A stretch of DNA of 64,000 nt from Franconibacter helveticus LMG 23732 (GTDB taxonomy: Bacteria; Pseudomonadota; Gammaproteobacteria; Enterobacterales; Enterobacteriaceae), in NCBI RefSeq assembly GCF_000463115.2, contig NZ_AWFX01000007.1:62001-126000 (forward strand), read 5' to 3'. The notes below the pieces were generated by a model. It was not told where the DNA came from. It saw only the letters and a list, made by a program, of their open reading frames with translations, and did not search any database. Positions 1-9,618 of this stretch are shown here, in pieces. Numbering within the stretch: the stretch's first letter is position 1; every line of letters starts with the position of its first letter. The translations under genes were made by a program, and so were the position numbers.

Positions 1-762
1 GCCTTTCGATGCGCCCGCATCCGAGTTGGCAAGCAGCGCGGCAAGCGGCTCCGGCAGGCCGGCGCCCAGCAGCGCGGCTTTGAAATCCGCTTCGCTCAGG
101 TTCTGGTAAACCACCGGTTTGCCGCTCTGCTGGCTTAACAGCGCGCTCAGATCGGCAAGCGTCCAGGCCTCGTCGCCCGCCAGCTCATAAACGTTGCCTG
201 CCTGGTTATCCAGCGTCAGCACGCGGGCGGCCGCTTCGGCGTAGTCCGCACGGGTTGCCGAGGCAATTTTCCCGTCTCCGGCGCTGCCGATAAATACGCC
301 GTGCTCCAGCGCGGGCGGCACGCTCGCCAGATAGTTCTCGGTATACCAGCCGTTACGCAGCAGCGCGAACGGAATACCCGACTCCGTGAGCATACGCTCG
401 GTAGCGACATGCTCTTGCGCCAGACCCAGCGGCGAGCGGTCGGCGTGCAGCAGGCTGGTATAAGCGATGAAGCCGACGCCCGCCGCTTTTGCCGCCTCGA
501 TAACATTGCGGTGCTGCGCCGTGCGCTGCCCCACTTCGCTTGAGGAGATCAGCAGCAATTTTTTCACGCCAGAGAGCGCTGCGGTCAGCGCCGTGGCGTC
601 GCCGTAATCGGCTCGCCTCACCTGTACTCCTTTTGCCGTAAGGTCGGCCGCTTTCGCCGGGTCGCGCGCGATGGCGACAATCTGTTCTGCCGCCACGGTT
701 TTCAGTAAAGCGTCGATAACAAGATGACCAAGCTGGCCGGTAGCGCCGGTAATGGCAATCAT
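1..762 (-). CDS. qorB: NAD(P)H:quinone oxidoreductase 2 (partial, C-terminus outside window)
   Basis: The reverse-strand frame is open from the ATG at 762 to the window edge, giving the first 254 residues of a protein usually about 286 long. It opens MIAITGATGQLG, a Rossmann glycine-rich NADP-binding loop typical of the NmrA-like SDR family, and continues with the YTSLLHAD and LRNGWYTENY segments found in YtfG/QorB. Family members reduce quinones with NADPH in the cytoplasm. A purine-rich AAGGAAT ribosome site precedes the ATG. The gene is divergent from the HxlR regulator ytfH with 83 bases between them, the same pairing as in E. coli, so the regulator probably represses it. Confidence 0.93.
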   Translation of the reverse strand, partial: MIAITGATGQLGHLVIDALLKTVAAEQIVAIARDPAKAADLTAKGVQVRRADYGDATALTAALSGVKKLLLISSSEVGQRTAQHRNVIEAAKAAGVGFIAYTSLLHADRSPLGLAQEHVATERMLTESGIPFALLRNGWYTENYLASVPPALEHGVFIGSAGDGKIASATRADYAEAAARVLTLDNQAGNVYELAGDEAWTLADLSALLSQQSGKPVVYQNLSEADFKAALLGAGLPEPLAALLANSDAGASKG

Positions 763-810
763 GGTTTATTCCTTCATGTTGAGTGACTGTTGTGGCACAC
801 TATCACCCAA

Positions 811-827
811 ACTAACTTTTAGTAAGT
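811..827. promoter_or_regulatory. candidate HxlR-family (YtfH) operator
   Basis: The qorB-ytfH divergent gap holds a 17-base inverted repeat of form ACTnACTnnnAGTnAGT, followed at once by the 8-base palindrome GTACGTAC (826-833). Position between divergent starts and symmetry fit an autoregulatory operator for the dimeric HxlR protein. The assignment is inference. Confidence 0.4.
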
Positions 828-845
828 ACGTACAAAAAGGTAAGT

Positions 846-1250
846 ATGAAAAAAACGACGCTTCCTGCAAGCCTGAGCGACCAGATGCGCAGCGGCAATC
901 TTTTCGCCGAGCAGTGCCCTTCGCGCGACGTGCTTAAACATGTCACCAGCCGTTGGGGCGTGCTTATCCTTGTGGCGCTTCGTGAAGGCACCCACCGCTT
1001 CAGCGACCTGCGGCGTAAAGTGGGCGGCGTAAGCGAGAAGATGCTGGCGCAGACGCTGCAATGGCTGGAGAGCGACGGCTTCGTTAACCGTAAGTCGTTT
1101 CCGGTCGTACCGCCGCATGTGGAATACAGCCTGACGCCGCTTGGGCTGGAAGTGAGTGAAAAGGTGGCGGCGCTGGCCGACTGGATAGAGCTGAATCTGC
1201 CGCAGGTGATGGCGTCCCGCCCTACGGAGCAGGACGCCAGTACAGATTAA
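846..1250 (+). CDS. ytfH: HxlR-family redox-type transcriptional regulator
   Basis: A 134-residue MarR-like winged-helix protein with the HxlR signature: a single N-terminal cysteine in [12 protein letters not shown] (about residues 22-33), then the helix [17 protein letters not shown] and the wing around [13 protein letters not shown]. HxlR proteins such as YodB, HypR and QorR sense quinones or electrophiles through that cysteine and act as dimers. It is divergent from qorB and, as in E. coli, is the likely repressor of that quinone reductase. A GGTAAGT site precedes the ATG. Its stop codon interlocks with that of convergent cpdB: the bases TTAA serve both genes. Confidence 0.93.
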   Translation: MKKTTLPASLSDQMRSGNLFAEQCPSRDVLKHVTSRWGVLILVALREGTHRFSDLRRKVGGVSEKMLAQTLQWLESDGFVNRKSFPVVPPHVEYSLTPLGLEVSEKVAALADWIELNLPQVMASRPTEQDASTD

Positions 1251-3196
1251 TGCGCGGTTAAATCAAGCTGATAAAGCGCGAAGCCAATATCATCGCTGCC
1301 CACGTGCCGCATGGGATACTGCGCTTTCTCGTTGATAAAGGCAGCCGCTTTTTCTGAAGGCGAGGTTTCAAAGCGGATGTCGGGCTTGTTAGCGCTGTGA
1401 ATGGGCGCGAGCCGCCAGTTGTTGTCCGCCGCCGGGTGAATTTCGCCTGCGCGTTTGGTTTCCGCGCTGATCCACGCCGCCAGCACCGCGCGGTTTTCAT
1501 CCGGCGAGGCGAAGGCGATGTGGCTGTCGCCCGTTCCCGCAAACTTGCCGCCGTAGGCGCGGTAGTTGTTGGTGGCGACAAGGAACGTTGCGTTGGGGTC
1601 GATGGGTTTGCCGTTGAAGGTGAGATCTTTAATACGCTCCGCGCCTTTGTTCATAAGCTGGCATTCGCCGTCGTATCTGGCGGGTTGCGTCACGTCTATC
1701 TGATACTTCACGCCATCAATCACGTCGAAGTTATAGGTACGAAATCCATCCCAGTTGATAAGCGGCTGCGGTTTCGTGCTGTTGACGTCAATCTGGTTAA
1801 ACTGCCCGGCGGAACACTCCAGCCACTCTTTCACTTCCGCGCCCGTCGCTTTCACCACCACCAGCGTATTGGGATAGAGGTAAAGATCGGCGGCATTACG
1901 GAAGGTCAGTTGGCCTTTTTCCACTTCGACGAAGCTTGCCGGGTCGTTCTTGCGCCCGCCCGCTTTAAACGGCGCAGCGGCGGAGAGCACCGGTAAATCC
2001 GCCAGGTTTGGGTCGCCCTGAATAAAGTGTTTTACGTAAGCGAGCTGGGCGTTGTTGACCACCTGCACCGTTGGGTCGTCCTGCACCAGCGAAAGGTAGC
2101 TGTACATGTTATCGGCGGATTTCCCGATGGGCTGGCTGACAAATTCCCGCGTGGCGTCATGGTCCGCCTTCAGCACCTTCACCAGGTTTGCGTCTTCCGC
2201 CGCCAGCGACTTCTTCGCCGCCGCGTCGTAAACAGGCCGCGCCTGCGCTTTGCCCTGCGTAACCTGCCATTTGCCGCCGTCGTTGTTAAGCGTTAAATCC
2301 ACCACGCCCAGGTGATCGCCCCACATGCCCGGCATGACCGCAGGCACGCCGTTGAGCGTGCCTTTTTCTATGTCGGCGCCTTTAATCGCGGCGAAATCTT
2401 TGCCCGGAAAGACAGCGTGCGCGTGGCCGAACAGAATGGCGTCTACGCCCGGCACCTGGCTTAAGTAGTAGACCGAGTTTTCCGCCATCGCTTTATAAGG
2501 TTCGGCGGCGAGGCCGGAATGCGCCACCACAACCACCAGATCGGCGCCTTTCGCGCGCATTTCCGGCACATACTGGCGCGCCGTTTCGGTAATGTCATTC
2601 ACCGTGACTTTGCCGCTCAGGTTAGCTTTATCCCAGGTCATGATTTGCGGCGGCACAAAGCCGATATAGCCAATCTTCAGCGTGTGGGCTTTGCCTTCTT
2701 TATCTTTAACTTCAGTCTTCTGGATAAGATAGGGCGTGAAGAGCGGCTTATGGGTTTTTGCATCGATAATATTGGCGTTAACGTAGGGGAACTTCGCCCC
2801 CGCCAGCGCCTTATGCAAATAATCCAGCCCGTAGTTAAATTCGTGGTTGCCCAGGTTGCCGACGGCGTAGTTCAGCGTATTCAGCGCCTTATAAACCGGA
2901 TGCACATCGCCTTTGTTCAGCCCCTTCGCCGCCATGTAATCGCCAAGCGGGCTGCCCTGAATAAGGTCGCCGTTATCCACCAGCACGCTGTTGGCCGCTT
3001 CTGCGCGCGCAGCGCTGATAAGGCTTGCGGTACGCACCAGCCCGAACTTTTCAGTCGGCGCGTCTTTGTAGTAGTCGAAGTCCATCATGTTGCTGTGCAG
3101 ATCGGTGGTTTCCAGAATGCGTAACTCCACCGTGGCGGCGTGAGCGCTGGCGGCAACCAGCGTGGCGAGCAGCGTTGCACTAAACTTAATCATCAT
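1247..3196 (-). CDS. cpdB: 2',3'-cyclic-nucleotide 2'-phosphodiesterase / 3'-nucleotidase, periplasmic
   Basis: A 649-residue bifunctional periplasmic enzyme that opens 2',3'-cyclic nucleotides and removes the 3'-phosphate so nucleosides can be taken up. The first 20 residues are a Sec signal peptide ([17 protein letters not shown]). The metallophosphatase domain carries D32 and H34 (LETTDLHSN), [11 protein letters not shown] at 74-84 and [10 protein letters not shown] at 116-125, with a later GHAHAVFPG; the C-terminal half is the 5'-nucleotidase substrate domain. Two adjacent ATGs (3196 and 3193) are possible starts; AGGA lies well placed for either. It is divergent from cysQ, which also acts on 3'-phosphorylated nucleotides. 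Confidence 0.97.
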   Translation of the reverse strand: MMIKFSATLLATLVAASAHAATVELRILETTDLHSNMMDFDYYKDAPTEKFGLVRTASLISAARAEAANSVLVDNGDLIQGSPLGDYMAAKGLNKGDVHPVYKALNTLNYAVGNLGNHEFNYGLDYLHKALAGAKFPYVNANIIDAKTHKPLFTPYLIQKTEVKDKEGKAHTLKIGYIGFVPPQIMTWDKANLSGKVTVNDITETARQYVPEMRAKGADLVVVVAHSGLAAEPYKAMAENSVYYLSQVPGVDAILFGHAHAVFPGKDFAAIKGADIEKGTLNGVPAVMPGMWGDHLGVVDLTLNNDGGKWQVTQGKAQARPVYDAAAKKSLAAEDANLVKVLKADHDATREFVSQPIGKSADNMYSYLSLVQDDPTVQVVNNAQLAYVKHFIQGDPNLADLPVLSAAAPFKAGGRKNDPASFVEVEKGQLTFRNAADLYLYPNTLVVVKATGAEVKEWLECSAGQFNQIDVNSTKPQPLINWDGFRTYNFDVIDGVKYQIDVTQPARYDGECQLMNKGAERIKDLTFNGKPIDPNATFLVATNNYRAYGGKFAGTGDSHIAFASPDENRAVLAAWISAETKRAGEIHPAADNNWRLAPIHSANKPDIRFETSPSEKAAAFINEKAQYPMRHVGSDDIGFALYQLDLTAH

Positions 3197-3406
3197 GCAG
3201 GTCCTTTTTTAAGAGCAGAGCCACAAAAGTTTATGTATCTATCTTCTGTTGCTTACAAAAGTGTGAATCCTGACAGAAAAAAATGCCCGGAACCGGGGAA
3301 CGCTTCACAGATAGCGCAAACTGCATCGTGTGATATAAAAATCATATCGATAAAACAATGTGTTAATCTGCGCAGATGCACTGTCGCGACACAAAAGAGG
3401 TGGACG

Positions 3407-4150
3407 ATGTTAGAGAAAATTTGCCAACTGGCGCGCGAAGCGGGGAGCGCCATCATGGACGTCTACGAAGGGAAAAAGCCGCTTGAGGCCACCAGTAAAT
3501 CCGATGATTCCCCGGTGACGGCGGCGGACATTGCCGCGCATAAAATTATCGCCGACGGGCTTCAGGCGCTAACGCCGGACATCCCGCTGCTTTCTGAAGA
3601 AGATCCGCCAGGCTGGGAGGTTCGTCAGCGCTGGCAGCGCTACTGGCTGGTAGACCCGCTTGACGGCACCAAAGAGTTTCTCAAGCGCAACGGCGAGTTT
3701 ACCGTGAATATCGCGCTGATTGAAAACGGTAAGCCAGTGCTTGGCGTGGTGTACGCACCAGTGCTGAACGTGATGTACAGCGCCGCGGAAGGCAAGGCGT
3801 GGAAAGAAGAGTGCGGGGTGCGCAACCCTATTCATATTCGCGACGCCCGCCCGCCGCTGGTGGTCATCAGCCGCTCTCACGGCAACAACGAAGAGCTGAA
3901 GGAATACCTGCAACAGCTGGGCGAGCATCAAACCACATCGATCGGTTCGTCGCTGAAATTTTGCCTGGTGGCGGAAGGGCAGGCCCAGCTTTATCCGCGC
4001 TTCGGACCGACGAATATCTGGGATACGGCCGCCGGCCACGCGGTAGCGGTAGCGGCCGGGGCGCACGTGCACGACTGGCAGGGCAAAACGCTGGACTATA
4101 CGCCGCGCGAATCTTTCCTGAACCCCGCCTTTCGCGTCTCTATTTACTGA
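3407..4150 (+). CDS. cysQ: 3'(2'),5'-bisphosphate nucleotidase CysQ
   Basis: A 247-residue inositol-monophosphatase-fold enzyme that hydrolyses 3'-phosphoadenosine 5'-phosphate (PAP), clearing the by-product of sulfate assimilation. Visible Mg/Li-sensitive phosphatase motifs are SEED at 63-66, DPLDGT at 83-88 and a C-terminal WDTAAGHAV near residue 203. The ATG at 3407 was chosen over longer in-frame starts because it gives the family length (246 in E. coli) and follows AAAAGAGGTGG. It converges on ytfJ with an 11-base overlap of the 3' ends. Confidence 0.97.
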   Translation: MLEKICQLAREAGSAIMDVYEGKKPLEATSKSDDSPVTAADIAAHKIIADGLQALTPDIPLLSEEDPPGWEVRQRWQRYWLVDPLDGTKEFLKRNGEFTVNIALIENGKPVLGVVYAPVLNVMYSAAEGKAWKEECGVRNPIHIRDARPPLVVISRSHGNNEELKEYLQQLGEHQTTSIGSSLKFCLVAEGQAQLYPRFGPTNIWDTAAGHAVAVAAGAHVHDWQGKTLDYTPRESFLNPAFRVSIY

Positions 4151-4697
4151 GCAACTTATGCAGCAGGTCCATTACCTGCTGCACTTCCTGCTGCGTCAGC
4201 GCGCCATCTTTCGCAAACTGAATGCGTCCTTCTTTATCCAGCACCACGACCGCCGAGCTTTCTGACTCCAGCTGCCAGGCTTTGGCCACTATGCCGTTGC
4301 TGTCGACAATAAACTGCGACCAGGGGTAGAGCTTTTTATTATCTTCAAGGCTGCTGCGCACAAACATGGCGGAGCCGGGGATGGCGTCGTCGGTATTAAC
4401 GATAGTGGTGGTCTGGTAAACGTCATGCGGCAGATTTGCCGCTTTGATGGCCTCCACCAGCGCCGCGTTTTTCTCTTTTGCAGAAACGCGCCCGGCAATA
4501 TGTTGCACCACTCGCACTTTTCCAGAAAGCTGCGCGCTGTTCCAGTTTTTGTAGCTAAACTTGTCATTACTGTACAGCAGCTCGCCCCGGTCGCTGATGC
4601 CGACAGGCGCTACGCGCTGGTTCTTCTCGAAGTTGTGTGCCGAAGCCATCAGAGGCAGCAGCAGGCAGGTAAGCGCCAGTGTTCCGCGCAGGGTCAT
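4140..4697 (-). CDS. ytfJ: periplasmic thioredoxin-fold protein YtfJ
   Basis: The start at 4697 gives 185 residues beginning with a clear signal peptide ([20 protein letters not shown], cleavage after about residue 20), so the mature protein is periplasmic. The rest matches the YtfJ/HI0045 family, a thioredoxin-like fold of unknown substrate; no CxxC pair is visible, so disulfide exchange is unlikely. A longer in-frame start would add 77 residues that are not signal-like and was rejected. It overlaps the 3' end of cysQ. Function unknown. Confidence 0.9.
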   Translation of the reverse strand: MTLRGTLALTCLLLPLMASAHNFEKNQRVAPVGISDRGELLYSNDKFSYKNWNSAQLSGKVRVVQHIAGRVSAKEKNAALVEAIKAANLPHDVYQTTTIVNTDDAIPGSAMFVRSSLEDNKKLYPWSQFIVDSNGIVAKAWQLESESSAVVVLDKEGRIQFAKDGALTQQEVQQVMDLLHKLLSK

Positions 4698-5028
4698 ACT
4701 TGATTCCTTATCTTTGTGGTTTGCAGGTGATCGGACCACTTGGTCCCGGCCCGTTAAGCATAAACGCTCCCGGCCGCCTTTACCCGCAACAGAAATGCCA
4801 GTTTTGCGGGCTAAGCCACATATCCTAAGAAAAAAGTATGGTTGTTCTGCACTTTTAAAGGTTATGAAAAGATAATTCTGAAAGATTGTAATAAAAGCGT
4901 AAATAAGACCGGGTAAAGTGCGCATCAATGAGCTTCTGGTCTATAGTTTTCTGGCAACAAAATTTGCGCCTTAACTATGTCGGGCCGAATGTGGACCGCA
5001 GGGGCGTATGATTACGCAGGAGAGAACA

Positions 5029-5235
5029 ATGAAAATTTTCCAACGTTACAACCCGCTTCAGGTGGCGAAGTACGTGAAGATCCTGTTTCGTGGACGGTTG
5101 TACATCAAGGATGTTGGCGCTTTCGAGTTCGATAAGGGCAAAATCCTGGTCCCGAAAGTGAAGGACAAGCAGCATTTATCGGTTATGTCCGAAGTAAACC
5201 GTCAGGTTATACGTCTCCAGACTGAGATGGCTTAA
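5029..5235 (+). CDS. ytfK: YtfK, stringent-response modulator (DUF1107)
   Basis: A 68-residue protein starting [20 protein letters not shown], the exact family length. In E. coli YtfK promotes SpoT-dependent (p)ppGpp accumulation under phosphate or fatty-acid starvation and belongs to the Pho regulon. No clear pair of Pho boxes could be identified upstream by eye. AGGAGAG sits before the ATG at 5029; an earlier in-frame ATG at 5008 was rejected on family length. A hairpin terminator follows. Confidence 0.93.
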   Translation: MKIFQRYNPLQVAKYVKILFRGRLYIKDVGAFEFDKGKILVPKVKDKQHLSVMSEVNRQVIRLQTEMA

Positions 5236-5267
5236 CGAAAAGGTTGTGCATGCAGTGCAGTAAAACA

Positions 5268-5289
5268 AACGGCCCCCGATGGGGCCGTT
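5268..5289. terminator. hairpin after ytfK
   Basis: AACGGCCCC and GGGGCCGTT form a perfect 9-base stem around the loop CGAT. The U-tract on the + side is weak (GATGTTTC), but position after ytfK fits a terminator. Confidence 0.7.
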
Positions 5290-5333
5290 GATGTTTCTGG
5301 CGGCAGGCCACGATAAGCGCGGACAAAAGAAAA

Positions 5334-5350
5334 GGGCGGCCAGGCCGCCC
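5334..5350 (-). terminator. rho-independent terminator of ytfL
   Basis: Read on the minus strand, the self-complementary GGGCGGCC/GGCCGCCC pair lies just past the ytfL stop and is followed by TTTTCTTTTG. Confidence 0.75.
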
Positions 5351-5357
5351 TTAATCA

Positions 5358-6689
5358 TTAAGCCGCCGATTGCTCATCCGGCAGCTTTGGCGCAAGCGTC
5401 GTAGGCTTGCTGTCGATACGGGTCACCAGCAGCTGGTCGATGCGATAGTTATCAATATCCACCACTTCGAACTTATAACCGGAATATTTCACTGAGTCGG
5501 TGCGTTTGGGGATCTTTCGCAGCATAAACATCATGAAGCCGCCGATGGTTTCATAGTTGCCGGACTGCGGGAACTCGTCGATATCCAGTACGCGCATGAC
5601 GTCGTCAATGGGCGTGCCGCCGTCGATAAGCCAGGAGTTTTCGTCGCGGGCGACAATCTGCTCCTCCAGCCCCTGACCCACCAGGTCGCCCATCAGCGTG
5701 GTCATTACGTCGTTAAGCGTAATCAGGCCCACAACCAGAGCATACTCGTTCATGATAACCGCGAAATCTTCGCCCGCGGTTTTAAAGCTTTCCAGCGCTT
5801 CGGAGAGCGTCAGCGTATCAGGCACAATCAGCGTATTGCGGATTTGCACGCCGCTGGTGAGCGCAAGGCTCTGGTTAGCCAGCACGCGGTTGAGCAGATC
5901 TTTGGAGTCAACGTAGCCGATAATGTGGTCGATATCCTGATTGCACACCAGAAATTTGGAGTGCGGATGCTCGGCCACCTTGTTCTTCAGGCTCTGTTCA
6001 TCTTCATGCAGATCGAACCAGACGATGTTTTCGCGCGACGTCATGGAAGACGGCACGGTACGCGACTCCAGCTCAAACACGTTCTCAATCAGCTCATGTT
6101 CCTGCTTACGCAGCACCCCGGCCAGCGCGCCTGCTTCCACCACCGCATAAATATCGTCGGAGGTGATGTCGTCTTTACGCACCATCGGCAGTTTGAAGAT
6201 GCGGAAGATAACGTTCGCCATGCCGTTAAAGAACCAGACCAGCGGGCGGAAGATAAACAGGCAGAAGCGCATCGGGTTGATGATGCGCAAAGCCACGGCT
6301 TCGGGCGCAATCATACCGATGCGTTTCGGCGTCAGGTCAGCAAACAGAATGAACAGGCTGGTGACGAGCGTAAAGGAGAGGATAAAGCTGACCTGCTCGG
6401 CCGCTTCCGGTGACATAAAGTTGATCAGCATGCCGTAAAACGCCGGGGAAAACGCCGCGTCGCCGACGATACCGCCCAGAATAGCGACAGCGTTAAGGCC
6501 TATCTGCACCACGGTAAAGAAGGTGCCGGGGTTTTCCTGCATTTTCAGGATGCGTTGCGCGTTAATGTTGCCTTCATCGGCCATCAGCTTGAGCTTGATT
6601 TTGCGGGAAGCGGCCAGCGAAATCTCAGAAAGCGAGAAGAACGAACTGACGCCGATCAGACAAAGTATTATCAAGATACTGTTTAACAT
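5358..6689 (-). CDS. ytfL: polyamine (cadaverine/putrescine) exporter, CNNM/CorC-like membrane protein
   Basis: A 443-residue inner-membrane protein of the UPF0053/HlyC-CorC family. It has an N-terminal DUF21 membrane domain with hydrophobic helices in roughly residues 1-160, a CBS-domain pair around 210-330 and a C-terminal CorC/HlyC domain from about 345. The Salmonella/E. coli orthologue YtfL has been renamed PaeA and lowers cytoplasmic cadaverine and putrescine in stationary phase. The gene follows msrA in the same direction after a 330-base gap holding the msrA terminator and a Fur-like site. Confidence 0.93.
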   Translation of the reverse strand: MLNSILIILCLIGVSSFFSLSEISLAASRKIKLKLMADEGNINAQRILKMQENPGTFFTVVQIGLNAVAILGGIVGDAAFSPAFYGMLINFMSPEAAEQVSFILSFTLVTSLFILFADLTPKRIGMIAPEAVALRIINPMRFCLFIFRPLVWFFNGMANVIFRIFKLPMVRKDDITSDDIYAVVEAGALAGVLRKQEHELIENVFELESRTVPSSMTSRENIVWFDLHEDEQSLKNKVAEHPHSKFLVCNQDIDHIIGYVDSKDLLNRVLANQSLALTSGVQIRNTLIVPDTLTLSEALESFKTAGEDFAVIMNEYALVVGLITLNDVMTTLMGDLVGQGLEEQIVARDENSWLIDGGTPIDDVMRVLDIDEFPQSGNYETIGGFMMFMLRKIPKRTDSVKYSGYKFEVVDIDNYRIDQLLVTRIDSKPTTLAPKLPDEQSAA

Positions 6690-6850
6690 ATCTTATCCAG
6701 TCATTGACCGGATCCTCGGAAGGGAAGTGGATTTGGGTTGAGTAAAACACAGGTGAATGCTGTCTCGTAGCGTGTGAGTCCAGCAAATTCAACGGCTAGT
6801 ATAGCGTAAGCCCCAATAAGGCTGCCAGTGGGCGAAAGTGGGTACGCCAA

Positions 6851-6879
6851 TTGATGATAAGCATTCTCATTTAAATAAT
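6851..6879 (+). promoter_or_regulatory. candidate Fur box overlapping a + strand promoter
   Basis: TGATAAGCATTCTCA at 6855-6869 matches the 7-1-7 Fur consensus TGATAATnATTATCA at 12 of 14 arm positions. It falls inside the spacer of a + strand sigma-70 promoter candidate: TTGATG at 6851-6856, 17 bases, AATAAT at 6874-6879. Whether it controls a + strand transcript or ytfL on the minus strand is not decided by the sequence. Confidence 0.45.
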
Positions 6880-6991
6880 GTTCGCCGCGCCAACTATAAC
6901 CAACTCCGGGTGAACGTGACAGAAAGAAATGAACATTTTTCATTCAGTGTTCAGCGCGAAACGTAAAAGCCATGCAGAAGGCAGAAAGAAA

Positions 6992-7010
6992 AGGCAGCTT
7001 AACGCTGCCT
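6992..7010. terminator. bidirectional terminator (msrA / possible + transcript)
   Basis: AGGCAGC and GCTGCCT form a 7-base stem around TTAAC, with T5 on the + side and TTTCTTTC on the minus side, directly after the msrA stop. Confidence 0.85.
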
Positions 7011-7019
7011 TTTTGCGCG

Positions 7020-7658
7020 TTACGCCTGAGCAGGCAAACAAACGCCGATGCCGCCAATGCCGCAATAGCCATACGGATTTTTATGCAGATACTGCTGATG
7101 ATCGTCCTCTGCATAGTAAAACGGCGTGGCGTTAGCTATCTCGGTAGTAATATGACGATGGTCGCCTGCCGCTTCCATCGCCGCCTGGAAACGCTTAATG
7201 CTTTCATGCGCCGCCGCATCCTGCTCCGGCGTTAATGGATAGATCGCCGAACGGTACTGGCTGCCGATATCATTCCCCTGACGCATGCCCTGCGCCGGAT
7301 CGTGATTTTCCCAGAACACGTGCAGCAATTGTTCATAGCTGACCACTTTCGGGTCATACACCACGCGTACCGCTTCCGCATGGCCTGTTCGGCCGCTACA
7401 CACTTCGCGATAAGTCGGATTAGGTGTATAGCCACCGGTATACCCTGCCGCAGTACTATAGACGCCCGGCAACTGCCAGAAGAGGCGTTCCACGCCCCAG
7501 AAGCAGCCCATGGCAAACAACGCTATCTCCATACCGTCCGGTACATTGGTCATAGAATGGCCGTTAACGGCGTGCAGCGTCGCGACCGGCATGGGTGTAT
7601 TACGTCCCGGTAACGCCTCGGACTGAGTAACCAGCTGTTTCTTATCAAAAATACTCAT
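7020..7658 (-). CDS. msrA: peptide-methionine (S)-S-oxide reductase
   Basis: A 212-residue cytosolic repair enzyme that reduces the S-epimer of methionine sulfoxide in proteins and free methionine. The catalytic GCFWG motif is at residues 51-55 with C52 as the nucleophile; recycling cysteines lie in the C-terminal [13 protein letters not shown]. Length equals the E. coli enzyme. The start at 7658 is preceded by GGAGGCCCTC. It is divergent from tamA with 223 bases between. Confidence 0.97.
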   Translation of the reverse strand: MSIFDKKQLVTQSEALPGRNTPMPVATLHAVNGHSMTNVPDGMEIALFAMGCFWGVERLFWQLPGVYSTAAGYTGGYTPNPTYREVCSGRTGHAEAVRVVYDPKVVSYEQLLHVFWENHDPAQGMRQGNDIGSQYRSAIYPLTPEQDAAAHESIKRFQAAMEAAGDHRHITTEIANATPFYYAEDDHQQYLHKNPYGYCGIGGIGVCLPAQA

Positions 7659-7881
7659 AATGAGGGCCTCCAGGTATGGGATGGAAGAGCAAAAGCGGCG
7701 CGGCGGTTGTCACGAAGCGACTCTTTGCTCACAATAAATCTGGTGAATACGACTAGATTAAACATAAGAAATATTTGGGGTGTCGTCGCTTTTTCAACTC
7801 CATTATTGGAGATTTGTTAAGCCGCGGAGCGGCACTAAAGTTTCCTGACAGGGGTGGAAACAAGGCTATTCAGGAGAAATT

Positions 7882-9618
7882 GTGCCACGAATCCGTATGT
7901 TATGCTGCGCCAGCCTGCTGCTGGCGGGCGGAGCCGTTGACGCTGCCAGCGTCCGGCTCCAGGTAGAAGGGCTGAGCGGGGAGCTGCAAAAAAACGTCCG
8001 CGCCCAACTGTCCACCATTGAAAGCGATGAAGTGACACCAGACCGGCGTTTTCGCGCACGCGTGGATGACGCCATTCGCGAAGGGCTGAAAGCGCTAGGC
8101 TATTACGAACCGAAAATTGATTTTACGCTGCGTCCGCCGCCGGCGAATGGCGGCAGACAAGTCTTGATCGCCCGCGTTTCGCCGGGCGAGCCGGTGCGCG
8201 TCGGCGGCACGAATGTCATTTTGCGCGGCGGCGCGCGAAATGATGAAGAGTACCTTTCTTTATTAAAAAAGCGCCCGGCCATTGGCACCGTGCTTAACCA
8301 CGACGATTACGATAGCTTCAAAAAGGGGCTGACCAGCGTGGCGCTGCGCCGGGGCTACTTCGACAGCGAGTACAAAAAAAGCCAGCTCGGGATCTCGCTT
8401 GAGCGCCACCAGGCGTTCTGGGACATCGACTACGACAGCGGCGAACGCTACCGTTTCGGCGAAGTGACCTTCGCCAATTCACAAATCCGCGAAGAATATC
8501 TGCAAAACCTCGTCCCTTTTAAAGAGGGCGAATATTACCACTCAAGCGACGTAGGCGAGCTGAGCCGCCGTCTCTCCGCCACCGGCTGGTTTAACTCCGT
8601 GGTGGTGGCGCCGGAGTTTGAAAAATCCCGACAGACGAAGGTGCTGCCGCTGCGCGCCGTGGTATCGCCGCGCACCGAGAACACCATTGAAACCGGCGTG
8701 GGGTACTCCACCGACGTCGGCCCGCGGGTAAAAGCGACCTGGCGCAAGCCATGGATTAACTCTTACGGCCACAGTTTCACCACGACCGCCAGCGTCTCAG
8801 CGCCGGAACAGCAGCTTGATTTCAGCTACAAAGTGCCGCTTCTGAAAAACCCGCTGGAGCAATATTATCTGGTGCAGGGCGGCTTCAAGCGTACCGATCT
8901 TAACGACACCGAAGCGGATTCCACCACGCTTGCGGTTTCCCGCTACTGGGATCTCTCCAGCGGCTGGCAGCGCGCCATCAACCTGCGCTGGAGCCTTGAC
9001 CACTTTACGCAGGCAAACGTCACCAATACCACCATGCTGCTCTACCCGGGCGTGATGATAAGCCGCACCCGTTCGCGCGGCGGCCTGATGCCGACCTGGG
9101 GCGATTCACAGCGCTATTCCATTGACTACTCCGACACCGCATGGGGTTCGGATGTCGATTTCGTGGTGTTGCAGGCGCAAAACGTCTGGATCCGCACGCT
9201 CTATGACAAGCATCGTTTTGTGGCGCGCGGCAATCTTGGCTGGATCGAGACTAACGATTTCGAACGCGTGCCGCCGGATCTGCGTTTCTTCGCGGGCGGC
9301 GACCGCAGCATTCGCGGCTACAAATACAAATCCATCTCGCCGAAAGATGACGACGGCAAGCTGACCGGCGCGTCGAAGCTCGCCACCGGATCGCTGGAAT
9401 ACCAGTACAACGTAACCGGTAAATGGTGGGGCGCGGCGTTTATCGATTCCGGCGAAGCGGTGAACGACATCAAACAAAGCAACTTCAAGACCGGCGCGGG
9501 CGTCGGGGTGCGCTGGCAGTCGCCGGTCGGCCCCATCAAGCTCGATTTCGCCGTGCCGGTTGGCGATAAAGAGGAGCACGGTTTGCAGTTTTACATCGGT
9601 CTGGGGCCTGAATTATGA
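7882..9618 (+). CDS. tamA: translocation and assembly module subunit TamA (Omp85 family)
   Basis: A 578-residue outer-membrane protein. It starts with GTG, supported by AGGAG at 7872-7876 and by the signal peptide [20 protein letters not shown]. Three POTRA domains occupy about residues 22-265, and a C-terminal 16-strand Omp85 barrel carries the [15 protein letters not shown] motif near residue 470. TamA works with TamB in exporting some autotransporters and in lipid transport between the membranes. It overlaps tamB by ATGA and forms an operon tamA-tamB-ytfP. Confidence 0.97.
   Translation: MPRIRMLCCASLLLAGGAVDAASVRLQVEGLSGELQKNVRAQLSTIESDEVTPDRRFRARVDDAIREGLKALGYYEPKIDFTLRPPPANGGRQVLIARVSPGEPVRVGGTNVILRGGARNDEEYLSLLKKRPAIGTVLNHDDYDSFKKGLTSVALRRGYFDSEYKKSQLGISLERHQAFWDIDYDSGERYRFGEVTFANSQIREEYLQNLVPFKEGEYYHSSDVGELSRRLSATGWFNSVVVAPEFEKSRQTKVLPLRAVVSPRTENTIETGVGYSTDVGPRVKATWRKPWINSYGHSFTTTASVSAPEQQLDFSYKVPLLKNPLEQYYLVQGGFKRTDLNDTEADSTTLAVSRYWDLSSGWQRAINLRWSLDHFTQANVTNTTMLLYPGVMISRTRSRGGLMPTWGDSQRYSIDYSDTAWGSDVDFVVLQAQNVWIRTLYDKHRFVARGNLGWIETNDFERVPPDLRFFAGGDRSIRGYKYKSISPKDDDGKLTGASKLATGSLEYQYNVTGKWWGAAFIDSGEAVNDIKQSNFKTGAGVGVRWQSPVGPIKLDFAVPVGDKEEHGLQFYIGLGPEL

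Larger units (their letters stand above)
6690..7019. other. ytfL-msrA intergenic region (330 bases)
   Basis: No convincing gene. It holds a minus-strand promoter candidate for ytfL (TATACT read in reverse near 6796-6801), a near-consensus Fur box at 6855-6869 and a bidirectional terminator at 6992-7010. A 68-codon + frame from 6929 runs through the terminator into the msrA antisense and was rejected. Confidence 0.6.

Noticed and set aside
3330-3350. CRP-like site TGTGAT...ATCATA in the cpdB-cysQ gap
   Set aside because: The half-sites are 8 rather than 6 bases apart, so it does not fit the CRP dimer.
6929-7135. 68-codon + strand open frame in the ytfL-msrA gap
   Set aside because: It reads through a strong terminator and into msrA antisense; no ribosome site of quality.
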